DNA of 64,000 bases from JAVVWB01 sp036652335 (GCA_036652335.1 JAVVWB010000002.1:116365-180364); one strand, 5' to 3'; positions 30,537 through 40,034 are shown, counted from the first letter of the stretch. A program made the numbers and translations. Notes: generated from the letters alone by a model not told the origin.

Positions 30537-33500
30537 ATGTTCGCTCAAATATTTATTAAACGTCCTAAGCTTGCCTTTGTTATTTCTATACTTTTAACAT
30601 TGGCAGGATTTGTATGTATATTTGGACTCCCAATTGAGCAATATCCTGATATAACACCACCACAGGTACAGGTAACAGCCAACTATCGTGGTGCTTCCGC
30701 TCAGGTTGTTGCAAATACTGTCGGAGCTCCAATAGAAGAAATCGTAAATGGTGTCGACGGAATGATATACATGGATTCCACCTCAGGAAATGATGGTTCC
30801 TATGAACTTGCAATTACTTTTGCAACAGGCACCGATCCTGATATGGCACTCGTAAAGGTGCAGAACAGAATACAGCAAGCGACACCTAAACTTCCATCAG
30901 AAGTAACTGCAGAAGGAATTACAGTCGAAAGTAGATTCTCCTCATCTCTTGGTTTTGTAGGACTTCTCTCTCCGAAAGGAACTCACTCGGAGCTTGAACT
31001 CACTGACTATGCTCACAGTAACGTCAAAAACCAACTAAAGCGTATTCGTGGAATGGGAGACGTACAGGTTTTTGGTACAAAATACAGTGTAAGAATATGG
31101 CTTGACCCTGTTCGTATGGCAGGGCTGGGGCTTACTGTAAATGATGTAAGAACTTCTATTTCCAGCCAAAACAAACAGGCTTCCATTGGAGCTATAGGAT
31201 CAACGCCAGGAAACACAAACAACCCAATAGTATATTCACTTACTACAAAGGGACGTCTTGGAAACATAGATGAATTTGAAGACATCATCGTTCGTACCTC
31301 CTCACAAGGAGGTCTTGTAAAATTAAAAGACATAGCAAAAATTGAATTTGGCGCTGAAACATACTTAAATAGTGCAAATATAGATGGTTCTCCTGCTGCA
31401 ATGATGTTGCTTACACAGGCTGTAGGCTCAAACGCAGTTGACCTTATGGGAAAAACAAAGGCAAGACTTGCTGAACTACAAAAGACATTGCCAGATGACA
31501 TGAAATTTGTCGTAGCCTACGACTCAACAGAATATGTAAGAGAAACAATAAAAGAAATTATAATAACACTATTTATTACATTCTTACTTGTTGCTCTTGT
31601 ATGCTATGTATTCCTTCAAAACTGGAAAGTCACCCTTGTTCCCGTTTTGGCTATACCTGTATCGCTCATTGCTACATTTGCAGCAATGGCATTATTTGGC
31701 TACACAATAAACATCCTTTCATTATTTGGGTTAGTTCTTGTTATAGGAACTGTTGTTGACGACGCTATTATCGTTGTTGAAAGAGTCCTTTTTGTAAAAG
31801 CCAGAGATAAGTGTGATGTAAAAGAAGCTACGATAAAAGCAATGAAGGACATCACTGGCCCTATGATAGCTACTACATTGGTATTCCTTGCAATATTTGT
31901 CCCAGTTACATTTATGGATGGTATTACAGGACAAATATATAGACAGTTTGCGGTAACAATTGCAGTATCAGTTGTATTCTCCCTTGTAGTTGCTATGACA
32001 TTGAGCCCGGCTCTCTGTTCACTACTTTTGAGTGATGTAAAAATGGCAACAAAAGGACCGCTAAAATGGTTTGATGATGGACTCTCAAAAGTAATAGAGA
32101 AATATGTAGTCATATCAGTTTGGCTTGCTAAGAGAAAAGTTCTAACTATAGCATGCTTTGCTATGCTTGTTTTCTTTTCTTACTTCCTTTCAAAAACAAC
32201 TCCGTCTGAATTTATACCAGACGAAGATCAAGGTGTTGTTTTTGCTGCTGTTCAGTTACCAGAGGGAGCAACACAGGTAAGAACACAAGCTGTAATGAAA
32301 AAGCTAATGCCAGAAATAATGAAAATTCCTGGCATAAACATATCAATGAACATAAATGGATTTAACTTAATGGGAGGAAGCGGAGAAAACGTATCCTCAA
32401 TAATACTCCCACTTAAACCATGGGGAGAAAGAACAACAAAAGAAGAAAGTCTATCTTCAATAGTAAATCGTGTGCGAGGTATAGCAGCACAAATTCCAGA
32501 AGCGAATATAAGCGTATTTACTCCACCTGCAATTCAGGGACTTGGATTAAGCGGAGGTCTTGATATGAGATTGCAATCAAGACTTGAAAATGACCCAGAA
32601 AAATTGGAATTAGTAATGAGAGACTTTCTTGGAAAAATAAATCAAGCTCCAGAAGTTCTCTATGCCTTTAGTACCTATACATCAAACACACCTCACCTCT
32701 ATCTTGATATAGATAGAAACAAGGCTGAAATGATGAATGTACCTATAAGTTCAATATTTAACACGCTACAGACATACTTTGGATCTGCCTACGTAAACGA
32801 TATTAACATTGGTACACAGGTAAACAAAGTTATGTTGCAATCAGAATGGTCATACAGAGATAGTATAAATAGTATAGGAAATATCTATGTAGGAAGTACA
32901 ACAGGTCAGAGCGTGCCACTACAGAGTCTTACAGATGTAAAACACCTACTAGCTCCCCGTTCGATAAGTCGATACAATCTATTCCCAACTGCTGCAATAA
33001 CTATTGTTATGAAAGAAGGCTTCTCAACTGGACAGGGGATAGAGAGAGTAGCAAAAATCACAGAAACGCTACCTGAGGGGTACGAATATGAGTGGTCTGG
33101 CTTGACATTCCAAGAACAGGAAGCCTCTGGACAGACAACAATACTAATATTGATTGCTTTGATATTTGCATACCTCTTCTTGGTTGCACAATACGAGAGT
33201 TGGTCTGTACCTATCCCAGTATTGTTCTTCCTGCCTACAGCTCTACTAGGAGCCCTTGTGGGAATAAAAATTATGGGACTTACACTTAGCGTATATGCAC
33301 AGCTAGGAATTCTTCTCCTCATAGGACTTGCTGCAAAGAACGCAATTCTTGTTGTTGAATTTGCAAAAGAACAGAGAGAAGAAAAGGGAATGGGACTTAT
33401 AGAGGCAGCAGGAGAAGCAATAAGAGAAAGATTCCGTGCCGTCGCAATGACAGCCTTTACTTGTGTTATGGGTATGTTACCTATGCTTTATGCAAGTGGA

Positions 33501-33680
33501 GCTGGAGCGGCAAGCCGTAAAGCAGTAGGTTCTACGATATTCTATGGAATGCTTATTGCTACTGTTGTTGGAATACTCTTCATTCCTGCACTATATGTAT
33601 TGATACAAGGAACAAGAGAAAAATTATCTGGTAAGAAAAACATTAAAGAAGTTGAGGTGACCGTTAATGAAGAAAACTAA
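30537..33680 (+). CDS. acrB: RND multidrug efflux pump, HAE1 family (AcrB-like)
   Basis: 1047 residues, the normal length for AcrB. It begins FAQIFIKRPKLAFVISILLT, with the PIEQYPDITPPQVQV motif typical of HAE1 pumps. The proton-relay acidic pair is present in helix 4 (LVIGTVVDDAIIVVERV) and the relay Lys in helix 10 (GLAAKNAILVVEFAKE). It is an inner-membrane trimeric drug/proton antiporter that exports through the adaptor and TolC-like channel encoded on either side. AGAGGTAACTTAT precedes the ATG. Its 3' end overlaps the channel gene by 14 bases. Confidence 0.97.
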   Translation: MFAQIFIKRPKLAFVISILLTLAGFVCIFGLPIEQYPDITPPQVQVTANYRGASAQVVANTVGAPIEEIVNGVDGMIYMDSTSGNDGSYELAITFATGTDPDMALVKVQNRIQQATPKLPSEVTAEGITVESRFSSSLGFVGLLSPKGTHSELELTDYAHSNVKNQLKRIRGMGDVQVFGTKYSVRIWLDPVRMAGLGLTVNDVRTSISSQNKQASIGAIGSTPGNTNNPIVYSLTTKGRLGNIDEFEDIIVRTSSQGGLVKLKDIAKIEFGAETYLNSANIDGSPAAMMLLTQAVGSNAVDLMGKTKARLAELQKTLPDDMKFVVAYDSTEYVRETIKEIIITLFITFLLVALVCYVFLQNWKVTLVPVLAIPVSLIATFAAMALFGYTINILSLFGLVLVIGTVVDDAIIVVERVLFVKARDKCDVKEATIKAMKDITGPMIATTLVFLAIFVPVTFMDGITGQIYRQFAVTIAVSVVFSLVVAMTLSPALCSLLLSDVKMATKGPLKWFDDGLSKVIEKYVVISVWLAKRKVLTIACFAMLVFFSYFLSKTTPSEFIPDEDQGVVFAAVQLPEGATQVRTQAVMKKLMPEIMKIPGINISMNINGFNLMGGSGENVSSIILPLKPWGERTTKEESLSSIVNRVRGIAAQIPEANISVFTPPAIQGLGLSGGLDMRLQSRLENDPEKLELVMRDFLGKINQAPEVLYAFSTYTSNTPHLYLDIDRNKAEMMNVPISSIFNTLQTYFGSAYVNDINIGTQVNKVMLQSEWSYRDSINSIGNIYVGSTTGQSVPLQSLTDVKHLLAPRSISRYNLFPTAAITIVMKEGFSTGQGIERVAKITETLPEGYEYEWSGLTFQEQEASGQTTILILIALIFAYLFLVAQYESWSVPIPVLFFLPTALLGALVGIKIMGLTLSVYAQLGILLLIGLAAKNAILVVEFAKEQREEKGMGLIEAAGEAIRERFRAVAMTAFTCVMGMLPMLYASGAGAASRKAVGSTIFYGMLIATVVGILFIPALYVLIQGTREKLSGKKNIKEVEVTVNEEN

Positions 33681-35121
33681 AATTTTAATCTTTGCATTTG
33701 TATTAGTTGCAGTATTTTCTTCAGTTGCTCTAGCAGAAACGGCACCTAAAGAAAAAGACAAAGAACTTACAGAGGGAAAATGGATTGAACTATCCTCTAG
33801 ATACGAAATACCTGCTACAGTGGGACGTGAAATGCAAAAGCCAACACCTGAACTTATAGCAAGCTGGTGGGAGTCATTTGGTGACACGACACTTACCGAT
33901 CTAATAAAGGTTTCTCTTTACAATAACAGAGATATGGTTGTGGCAAGAGCAAAAGTAAAAGAAGCAAGAGCAACCCTTGGTGCAAGCAAATCAAAACTTT
34001 TTCCTTGGATTGATTCAAGTGGTACATGGGGAAGTGTACGTGAGCCAAAGAATTTTGGAGGAACTGCAAAATCAGAAACGGCCTACAAACTTGGTATAGA
34101 TGCTTCTTGGGAAATTGACATCTTTGGTGGCAGAAGAGCAGAAGTAGATGCTAGTGTTGCTACATTAGAAGCGCAATATGCTTCATTACACGCTGCATGG
34201 GTTACACTCTCATCAGAAGTTGCAATAACTTATATGGGACTTCGCACCCTACAGTCACAGCTTGAAGTTGCTAAACAAAATCTTGGATTACAGATGGAAA
34301 TGCATGATATGCTACAGTCTAAATATAATTCAGGATTGATAGACTCCCTTGCACTAAATCAAGAAAAGTACACCCTAGAACAGACTAAAGCTTCTATTCC
34401 ACCTATTGAAGCAAACATAGAACAGTTGAAAAATGCTCTCTCAGTACTTACTGGAATGGTACCAGGAAGTTTGGAAGAAACTTTAAAGGTAAGAAAAGAC
34501 ATTCCAAAAGCAAACGAATTAACACTTGTAGGTATTCCAGCAGAAGCATTGAGACAGCGTCCTGACCTTAGAGTTGCAGAGCGTGAACTTCATGCTCAAA
34601 TGGCACGTAAAAGAGCTGCAAAAGCTGACCTTTGGCCGAAATTCTACTTGGCAGGTTCAATAGGTACAGAGGGGCTAACAGCAGGTAGCTTATTTAATGG
34701 GCCAGCAAAAATGTACAGCTGGGGACCTAAAATTTCTTGGCCAATATTCCATTGGGGTGCAATAAAAAACAACATAAAAGTACAAGGAGCAAAAGAAGAA
34801 CAACTCCTTGCAATCTATGAAAAGACAGTACTCAATGCTGTAGCAGAAGTACGTAATGCCCTAACTGAAAATATTAGAGAAAGAGAGAGAAACGAATCTC
34901 TCAAAAGAGCAGTTGAAGCCTCTAAAGTTGCACTTGCAGTGGCAAATGACAAATATAAAAATGGACTCACTGATTTTAACAGTGTAATAATTGCACAAAA
35001 AGCTGCACTCTCTCTCTCAAATGATTTGATTGTAAGTGAAGGTGCAATCTCCTCAAATTTGGTAAAAGTTTTTAAGGCTCTCGGTGGTGGTTGGGCTCCG
35101 ATGGCAGAAAACAAACAATAA
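33667..35121 (+). CDS. Outer-membrane efflux channel (TolC/NodT-like OMF)
   Basis: 484 residues with a signal peptide (MKKTKILIFAFVLVAVFSSV, cleaved near ALA). The OEP repeats include SWWESFGDTTLTDLIKVSL, EIDIFGGRRAEVDASVA and LRQRPDLRVAERELHAQMAR. Many NodT-type channels are lipoproteins, but no lipobox Cys is seen here. The protein is evidence for an outer membrane in this organism. GAGGTGA within the end of acrB serves as the ribosome site. It ends the tetR-acrA-acrB-OMF operon. Confidence 0.95.
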   Translation: MKKTKILIFAFVLVAVFSSVALAETAPKEKDKELTEGKWIELSSRYEIPATVGREMQKPTPELIASWWESFGDTTLTDLIKVSLYNNRDMVVARAKVKEARATLGASKSKLFPWIDSSGTWGSVREPKNFGGTAKSETAYKLGIDASWEIDIFGGRRAEVDASVATLEAQYASLHAAWVTLSSEVAITYMGLRTLQSQLEVAKQNLGLQMEMHDMLQSKYNSGLIDSLALNQEKYTLEQTKASIPPIEANIEQLKNALSVLTGMVPGSLEETLKVRKDIPKANELTLVGIPAEALRQRPDLRVAERELHAQMARKRAAKADLWPKFYLAGSIGTEGLTAGSLFNGPAKMYSWGPKISWPIFHWGAIKNNIKVQGAKEEQLLAIYEKTVLNAVAEVRNALTENIRERERNESLKRAVEASKVALAVANDKYKNGLTDFNSVIIAQKAALSLSNDLIVSEGAISSNLVKVFKALGGGWAPMAENKQ

Positions 35122-35140
35122 TTAGATAAAAACAAACACA

Positions 35141-35176
35141 TAAAAAGGGAGTAGGTCAAGACCTACTCCCTTTTTA
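35141..35176 (+). terminator. Strong intrinsic terminator of the efflux operon
   Basis: 17-bp perfect stem (35141-35157 with 35160-35176), minimal loop, T-run. Confidence 0.93.
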
Positions 35177-35278
35177 TATACTAACAAGGTACAATAATAT
35201 GAGAAAAATTGTTATGTAACAAACCTAAGCACAGAGATACAAACGTAGATAAAAAAGACATGTAAATATATTGTTTAG

Positions 35279-35293
35279 AGATATGAAATATCT
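35279..35293. repeat. Inverted repeat AGATAT-GAA-ATATCT
   Basis: Perfect 6-bp arms, 3-bp spacer, 20 bases upstream of the -35 of the pseudopilin promoter. A possible activator or repressor site. Confidence 0.35.
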
Positions 35294-35313
35294 GCTTATA
35301 TTAGTTTCCTTGA

Positions 35314-35342
35314 TTGTTATAAAGTGTGTCATAATATATAAT
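35314..35342 (+). promoter_or_regulatory. Promoter of the pseudopilin/V4R/GGDEF genes
   Basis: TTGTTA (35314-35319), 17-bp spacer, TATAAT (35337-35342). The start codon is 28 bases further on. Confidence 0.65.
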
Positions 35343-35370
35343 GGTAAAAGATTTACTGGGGGTGTTCCTA

Positions 35371-36273
35371 ATGAAAGACAAATTATTTTTTTATAGAAAA
35401 AAAAGGGCTCTTACTTTAGTAGAGCTATTAATTGTTATTCTTATAATAGCTATCCTAATTTCAGTCGTCTACTTTGCTACAGGTGCGCTCACGTCAAGGA
35501 CAGAAGCTGCAACATGCTTAGCAAACAGAAAAAACATATCCAAAGAATTTTTTCTAAAGACGGTAATGGCTGGTGTCCCGGCAAAGAGCGAAGCAGAAGC
35601 TGAGGCTGCGTATCAAGCAATAACGGCCGAACACTATTCAGGTAATTCACATATTTGTCCTGCAAACGGTGAGATAGAACATAAATTTGAAAATGATTTT
35701 AGAGATTTGCGTCTAACTTGCAAATTACATATAGAAAAAGAACATGAAAAACAAGAAACATACTATGAAAATATGATATCTGTCTTAGATAAGGTTGAAG
35801 AGATAATAAAAGATCCTAACCTCTCCACCAAAGAAAAAATAGATAAAATAAATGAACTGCTTGGCAATACTTACGATAAAGCCTATCTCAATAATAGCTA
35901 TTTCCGTGACGCTCTTCTTGAAAAAATGGGTGGGCTATGGCCTGCTGTAAAAGATCAAGATAAGGCTTTGTCTGACGCACTAAAATCTCTTACGGGCAAA
36001 GATTCATTCTTCTATCAACCATATCTTATATCTGAAAGTGGGGAATATTTAGAGTGGATTAACACTTCTGAAACTACTCATGACTCATGGAATGCAACTG
36101 CGATAAAATATAACGGTAAGTGGTATAGCACAGTAAACAAATATACAGGAAAATTAAATACCACTCAAATAGCAGGAATATATACACAGGCATCTTTAGA
36201 TGACGTATATAAATATTTGGGAATCATTGATTCAAACGGGAATCTTTCTTCAAACTGGGTGGAAATAAAGTAA
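35371..36273 (+). CDS. Type IV pseudopilin-like protein (prepilin N-terminal methylation motif)
   Basis: About 300 residues. The N-terminus RKKRALTLVELLIVILIIAI is a class III signal: a basic leader, a prepilin-peptidase site, Glu at +5, and a hydrophobic stalk helix. The residue before the cut is Ala rather than the usual Gly. The large globular part (residues 40-300) is Lys/Glu rich and matches nothing I recognise. No other pilus-assembly genes are nearby, so the machinery would be encoded elsewhere. The ATG at 35371 follows CTGGGGGTG. Confidence 0.82.
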   Translation: MKDKLFFYRKKRALTLVELLIVILIIAILISVVYFATGALTSRTEAATCLANRKNISKEFFLKTVMAGVPAKSEAEAEAAYQAITAEHYSGNSHICPANGEIEHKFENDFRDLRLTCKLHIEKEHEKQETYYENMISVLDKVEEIIKDPNLSTKEKIDKINELLGNTYDKAYLNNSYFRDALLEKMGGLWPAVKDQDKALSDALKSLTGKDSFFYQPYLISESGEYLEWINTSETTHDSWNATAIKYNGKWYSTVNKYTGKLNTTQIAGIYTQASLDDVYKYLGIIDSNGNLSSNWVEIK

Positions 36274-36335
36274 TATTTTGTCTTTTATTCATATAAAAAT
36301 TCTAGATGGTAATTGCCTAAATGGTGGTGTTTAAA

Positions 36336-36855
36336 ATGATTGAAAATAATTACAAGTTCTCTTGGGATTCTATCGGAGACGTAGCTAAAGGACGTGAGCG
36401 TCTTGGAGAAACCATGCCTGTATTTATGTATAGACTTTTTGAATATTCTGTAAAAGATATATTAGTTAACGAATTAGGAAAAGAAAAAACTATTAAAATA
36501 TTTAGAGATGCAGGCAAAAAAAGCAGGTTATGAATTTGCTTTGAATGTACTAGATCTAACTCAGCCATTAAATAACTTTATAGCTGAATTTCAAAAAATT
36601 CTTGCTGAAGAAAAAGTAGGAATACTACGAGTAGAAAGATTAGATGAAAAAACGGGCTCAGTTGTATTAACTGTAGAAGAAGACTTGGACTGTTCTGGCC
36701 TTCCGCCAATAGGAGAAACAGTCTGCAACTATGACGAGGGCTTTATTGCAGGAGTATTTGAAGCATATACTAAACAAAAATATATAGTAAAAGAAATAGA
36801 TTGTTGGGCGACTGGTTCAAGAGTATGTCGCTTTAACGCAGATATCAAAAAATAG
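36336..36855 (+). pseudogene. V4R (4-vinyl reductase) domain protein, frameshifted at an A7 run
   Basis: Two overlapping reading frames encode one V4R-type ligand-binding protein of about 173 residues. The first part (MIENNYKFSWDSIGDVAKGR to IFRDAGKK) and the second (KAGYEFALNVLDLTQPL to the C-terminal CWATGSRVCRFNADIKK) join if one A of the AAAAAAA run at 36516-36522 is skipped. The C-terminal ETVCNYDEGF and CWATGSRVC are typical of V4R proteins, which bind small molecules or metals. The gene precedes a diguanylate cyclase by 20 bp, so it probably acts as its sensor. A homopolymer sequencing error, a real mutation and slippage at A7 are all possible. Confidence 0.75.
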
Positions 36856-36875
36856 ATAAACAAGAGAGTGATGAA

Positions 36876-38090
36876 ATGGAGTACAAACAAGAGATAGACA
36901 AGCTAACAGAACAAATCAAATTGATTGTATTGGGTAATCCTATTTCAGACTCACTTATTTGTAAAGACATTGAAACCTCTAAGTTGCAAGAAACAATAAC
37001 TTCTTTTTCTGAATATGTGCTAGAGGCCAATGCCTTCTTAAGGCACCTTTCAAGAGGTGAACTTAACGCAGAACCTCCTAGGAGAGAGAACAATATTTCT
37101 GGTGAGTTAAAAGCTTTACATGCCGGGCTAAAACATCTTGTATGGCAAACAGAAAGAATTGCGAATGGAGATTACTCACAAAGAGTAGATTTCTTGGGCG
37201 AATTTTCAAAATCCTTTAATGAAATGATTGTACAGTTGAAAGAAAGAGAAGAAAAATTAAAACAACAGACAGCCATGTTCTCTGAGAACAATAAGCTCTT
37301 TAGGGCTGTTATTGATGGTCTTAGTGATGTTGTCTTAGTAATAGATAGAGAGACACAAAATATACTATATACAAATAAATCCCCAGATTATACTTTCTGC
37401 TATATTTCTCCCGAAAATCTTTCTTGTGCACAATGTGATATAGTCGGGAAACTCAGGTCAATGGGCTCTTTTGAAGCTGATAACCTAATTCCATTTGAAT
37501 ATAAGTGTAAGCATACATCAAGAGTATTTTATGTGACAACATTTATATACCAGTGGGATGAGCATCTAACAAACGTGCATTATATCAGAGACATAACTTA
37601 TGAAAAGCGTTATCAGCAGGAGATGGAAAATATCGCCTATTGTGATCTTTTAACAAGATTATATAACCGTAGATACTTTGAGCAAACCTTAAGCAAACGT
37701 TTGACGGATAAAGTAGATATTCTCCTTTGTATGATAGATTTAGATGACCTAAAGAGTGTGAATGACACCTTTGGTCACTCTGCAGGTGACGAATATCTTG
37801 TTGCTGTTGCTTTTGAGTTGATTAAAAACTTCAGAAAAAGTGACGTTATTTGTAGAATTGGTGGAGATGAATTTGCAATAATATTTGAGAACTGTGAAGA
37901 AAATCTAATTCTAGAAAAATTATCATTAGTGAATAAAAAACTTAAATCAATTTCAAATAAATTCCTAATGTCTATAAGTTATGGTGTGGCAAGAGCTGAT
38001 AAAGAGAATGAAACTTCAATTGATAAAATTGTTGGAAAAGCAGACGAAAGAATGTATAAAAATAAAATGCTTAAGCGTAAAGACAAATAA
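36876..38090 (+). CDS. PAS-GGDEF diguanylate cyclase
   Basis: 404 residues, soluble. A HAMP-like/linker region (about 50-130) is followed by a PAS-like sensor (about 145-245; VIDGLSDVVLVIDRETQNIL) and a GGDEF domain. The active site is intact (RIGGDEFAII), and an inhibitory I-site RKSD lies five residues upstream, so product inhibition by c-di-GMP is expected. It makes c-di-GMP from two GTP. The preceding V4R gene and the pseudopilin upstream suggest ligand-controlled surface or motility behaviour (inference). GAGAGTGATGAA precedes the ATG. Confidence 0.92.
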   Translation: MEYKQEIDKLTEQIKLIVLGNPISDSLICKDIETSKLQETITSFSEYVLEANAFLRHLSRGELNAEPPRRENNISGELKALHAGLKHLVWQTERIANGDYSQRVDFLGEFSKSFNEMIVQLKEREEKLKQQTAMFSENNKLFRAVIDGLSDVVLVIDRETQNILYTNKSPDYTFCYISPENLSCAQCDIVGKLRSMGSFEADNLIPFEYKCKHTSRVFYVTTFIYQWDEHLTNVHYIRDITYEKRYQQEMENIAYCDLLTRLYNRRYFEQTLSKRLTDKVDILLCMIDLDDLKSVNDTFGHSAGDEYLVAVAFELIKNFRKSDVICRIGGDEFAIIFENCEENLILEKLSLVNKKLKSISNKFLMSISYGVARADKENETSIDKIVGKADERMYKNKMLKRKDK

Positions 38091-38098
38091 CAAATAAA

Positions 38099-38123
38099 AA
38101 GAGGAGGACAAAGTCCTCCTCTT
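38099..38123 (-). terminator. Intrinsic terminator (stronger on the minus strand)
   Basis: AAGAGGAGGAC/GTCCTCCTCTT with a 3-base loop. The T-run follows on the minus strand, after the small exported protein gene. On the plus strand it may weakly end the GGDEF gene. Confidence 0.85.
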
Positions 38124-38139
38124 AATATAATAACAATAA

Positions 38140-38577
38140 TTAAAGTTTAACGTCGATAATAGCAGTTACACCTACACCTTTTACACGTCTAAACTGCTTA
38201 ATTGGGTTTTCTGAATCGATAGGAATAAGTGCTTTTGCTCTTATACTCTTAAACTCACCCTCAAGTTGTGCTACAGCCTTTGTCCTATCTAAAGCAGACT
38301 GTGTATTTGCTCCTACCTGTGCTGCCCCGATTCTAGTACCTGAACCTACAGAGAGAATAGGGACTACTTTGGTAAATCCATCGTACTTTACACCCTTGTT
38401 AAATGTAATTGTGTTTATAAAGTCATTTAACTGTGGTGCTATAGCCTTAACAGCTGCTCCACCGACTACGGTAATAGCTGCACCTTTTAGTATGTCTCCT
38501 AGATCTATTGCTCTTGCTACTGGAGCAGATACAAAGAGAATACCGAATACCATAACGCAGGCTATAATTTTTTTCAT
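38140..38577 (-). CDS. Small exported protein, function unknown
   Basis: 145 residues with a signal peptide (MKKIIACVMVFGILFVSAPV, cleaved near ARA). The mature part starts with a Gly/Ala-rich hydrophobic stretch (GDILKGAAITVVGGAAVKAI). It ends with a strand-rich region (KALIPIDSENPIKQFRRVKG) that may be a beta domain. No family recognised. The ATG at 38577 is preferred for the signal peptide, although the AAAGG ribosome site is 12 bases away and in-frame GTG/TTG codons lie closer. It is divergent from the radical SAM gene and has its own terminator. Confidence 0.72.
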   Translation of the reverse strand: MKKIIACVMVFGILFVSAPVARAIDLGDILKGAAITVVGGAAVKAIAPQLNDFINTITFNKGVKYDGFTKVVPILSVGSGTRIGAAQVGANTQSALDRTKAVAQLEGEFKSIRAKALIPIDSENPIKQFRRVKGVGVTAIIDVKL

Positions 38578-38663
38578 TAACAACACCAACCTTTCTTAAT
38601 ATATTATATAAAAATAATTCAATAAAAGGAACAGTAGAAAAGACTATTTACAGGAGAGATATT

Positions 38664-39950
38664 ATGAGCTTAACGATGTCTATAAAAGAGATATTTAAGT
38701 TTAAAAATAAAAAAATATTAGCAATAAATCCTCCTGTAGAGGATTTTGCTTTTTTTGACCTCTGGTCTAAACCGGTTGGGCTACTTTATTTGTTAGAGAG
38801 AGTTAGACGTAATGACAATGAAGTTCACTTCATTGATTGTATTCATGAGGGTGCAATAGGTAAGAAAACATATGGAAGAGAAAAAATAAAAAGTATAGAG
38901 ATTGAAAAGCCAACAGTTTATAGAGATATAAAACGTAATTATCATAGATATGGAATTACAGAAGAAGAGCTTGTCGAAAATTTAAAGCAATATAGTAATG
39001 TAGATTATATATTTGTTACCTCTGTAATGACCTATTGGTATGGTGGTTTAAAATGGCTACTGTACATACTAAAAAGAGAACTTCCGCACGTTCCTGTGCT
39101 TCTAGGTGGTATATACGCAAGACTCTGCCCATCGCATGCTCTTTCTTTGGGTTATGATTATGTTGTAACAGATAACTGGGAGCCTGATGTGCAATACCCT
39201 GCTATGGATTTATATGACAAATTGCCATATGGAATTATAATAACGTCATTTGGTTGCCCATTTTCGTGTGAGTATTGTGCTTCAAACTTGCTGTGGCACA
39301 GATATAGACGGAGAGATTTGAAAGAAATTGAAAGAGAGATGGATTACCAGTGGGACTTAGGAGCAAGGGATTTTGCTTTTTATGATGACGCACTTTTGTT
39401 GGACAAAGAAAACTATTTTTATCCAATGTGCGACAGAATTTCAAAACGTTATGCTCGGTCAATTTCACTGCACACGCCAAATGGATTACACGTAAGACAA
39501 ATAGATAAAGAGTGCGCCTCAGTCCTTATGGAGACAGGTTTTAAAACCATAAGGCTATCCCTTGAAAGCATAGATAGAAAAATGCTTGAGACAAGTAGTG
39601 AAAAGCTAAAAAGAGAAGATTACACTACAGCGGTCAGAAATCTAAGAGAAGTAGGGTATAGCAGAAAAGATTGTGAGACATATATATTACTTGGGCTCCC
39701 CAATCAAAGTATCGACTCTGTAAAAGATACAATTGCATTTGTTCATGAAAATGGTGGTACTCCAAAATTGGCGGAATTTTCTCCGATCCCGGGTACAAAA
39801 TCTTTTAAAGAATCCTTGAAACAAGTTCCTCAAATAGAAGAAGAACCATTGCTACAAAACAACTCTGTCTATGCTTCTTGGATTTCTGGTAATATAGCTC
39901 CTGAGTTGTTACAGGATTTGAAAAATTTTGCAAGAAGCATAAAAGAGTGA
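38664..39950 (+). CDS. B12-binding radical SAM protein
   Basis: 428 residues. The N-terminal cobalamin-binding-like Rossmann domain (about 15-150; INPPVEDFAFFDLWSKPVGL, VLLGGIYARLCPSHA) is followed by the radical SAM motif FGCPFSCEYCASNL (about 192-205) and an Elp3-like TIM-barrel core (YILLGLPNQSIDSVKDTI). Such enzymes often do methylation or unusual C-C chemistry. The product is unknown and no precursor peptide gene is adjacent. GGAGAG precedes the ATG. It is monocistronic or leads into the small secreted protein 85 bp later. Confidence 0.9.
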   Translation: MSLTMSIKEIFKFKNKKILAINPPVEDFAFFDLWSKPVGLLYLLERVRRNDNEVHFIDCIHEGAIGKKTYGREKIKSIEIEKPTVYRDIKRNYHRYGITEEELVENLKQYSNVDYIFVTSVMTYWYGGLKWLLYILKRELPHVPVLLGGIYARLCPSHALSLGYDYVVTDNWEPDVQYPAMDLYDKLPYGIIITSFGCPFSCEYCASNLLWHRYRRRDLKEIEREMDYQWDLGARDFAFYDDALLLDKENYFYPMCDRISKRYARSISLHTPNGLHVRQIDKECASVLMETGFKTIRLSLESIDRKMLETSSEKLKREDYTTAVRNLREVGYSRKDCETYILLGLPNQSIDSVKDTIAFVHENGGTPKLAEFSPIPGTKSFKESLKQVPQIEEEPLLQNNSVYASWISGNIAPELLQDLKNFARSIKE

Positions 39951-40034
39951 GATATTTTTAAGGAAAATTTATAGATAATATTCTGGTTTATAATAGAATA
40001 TGTTGTGCTAGTATAAATAAGGGGAAGTGATAGC

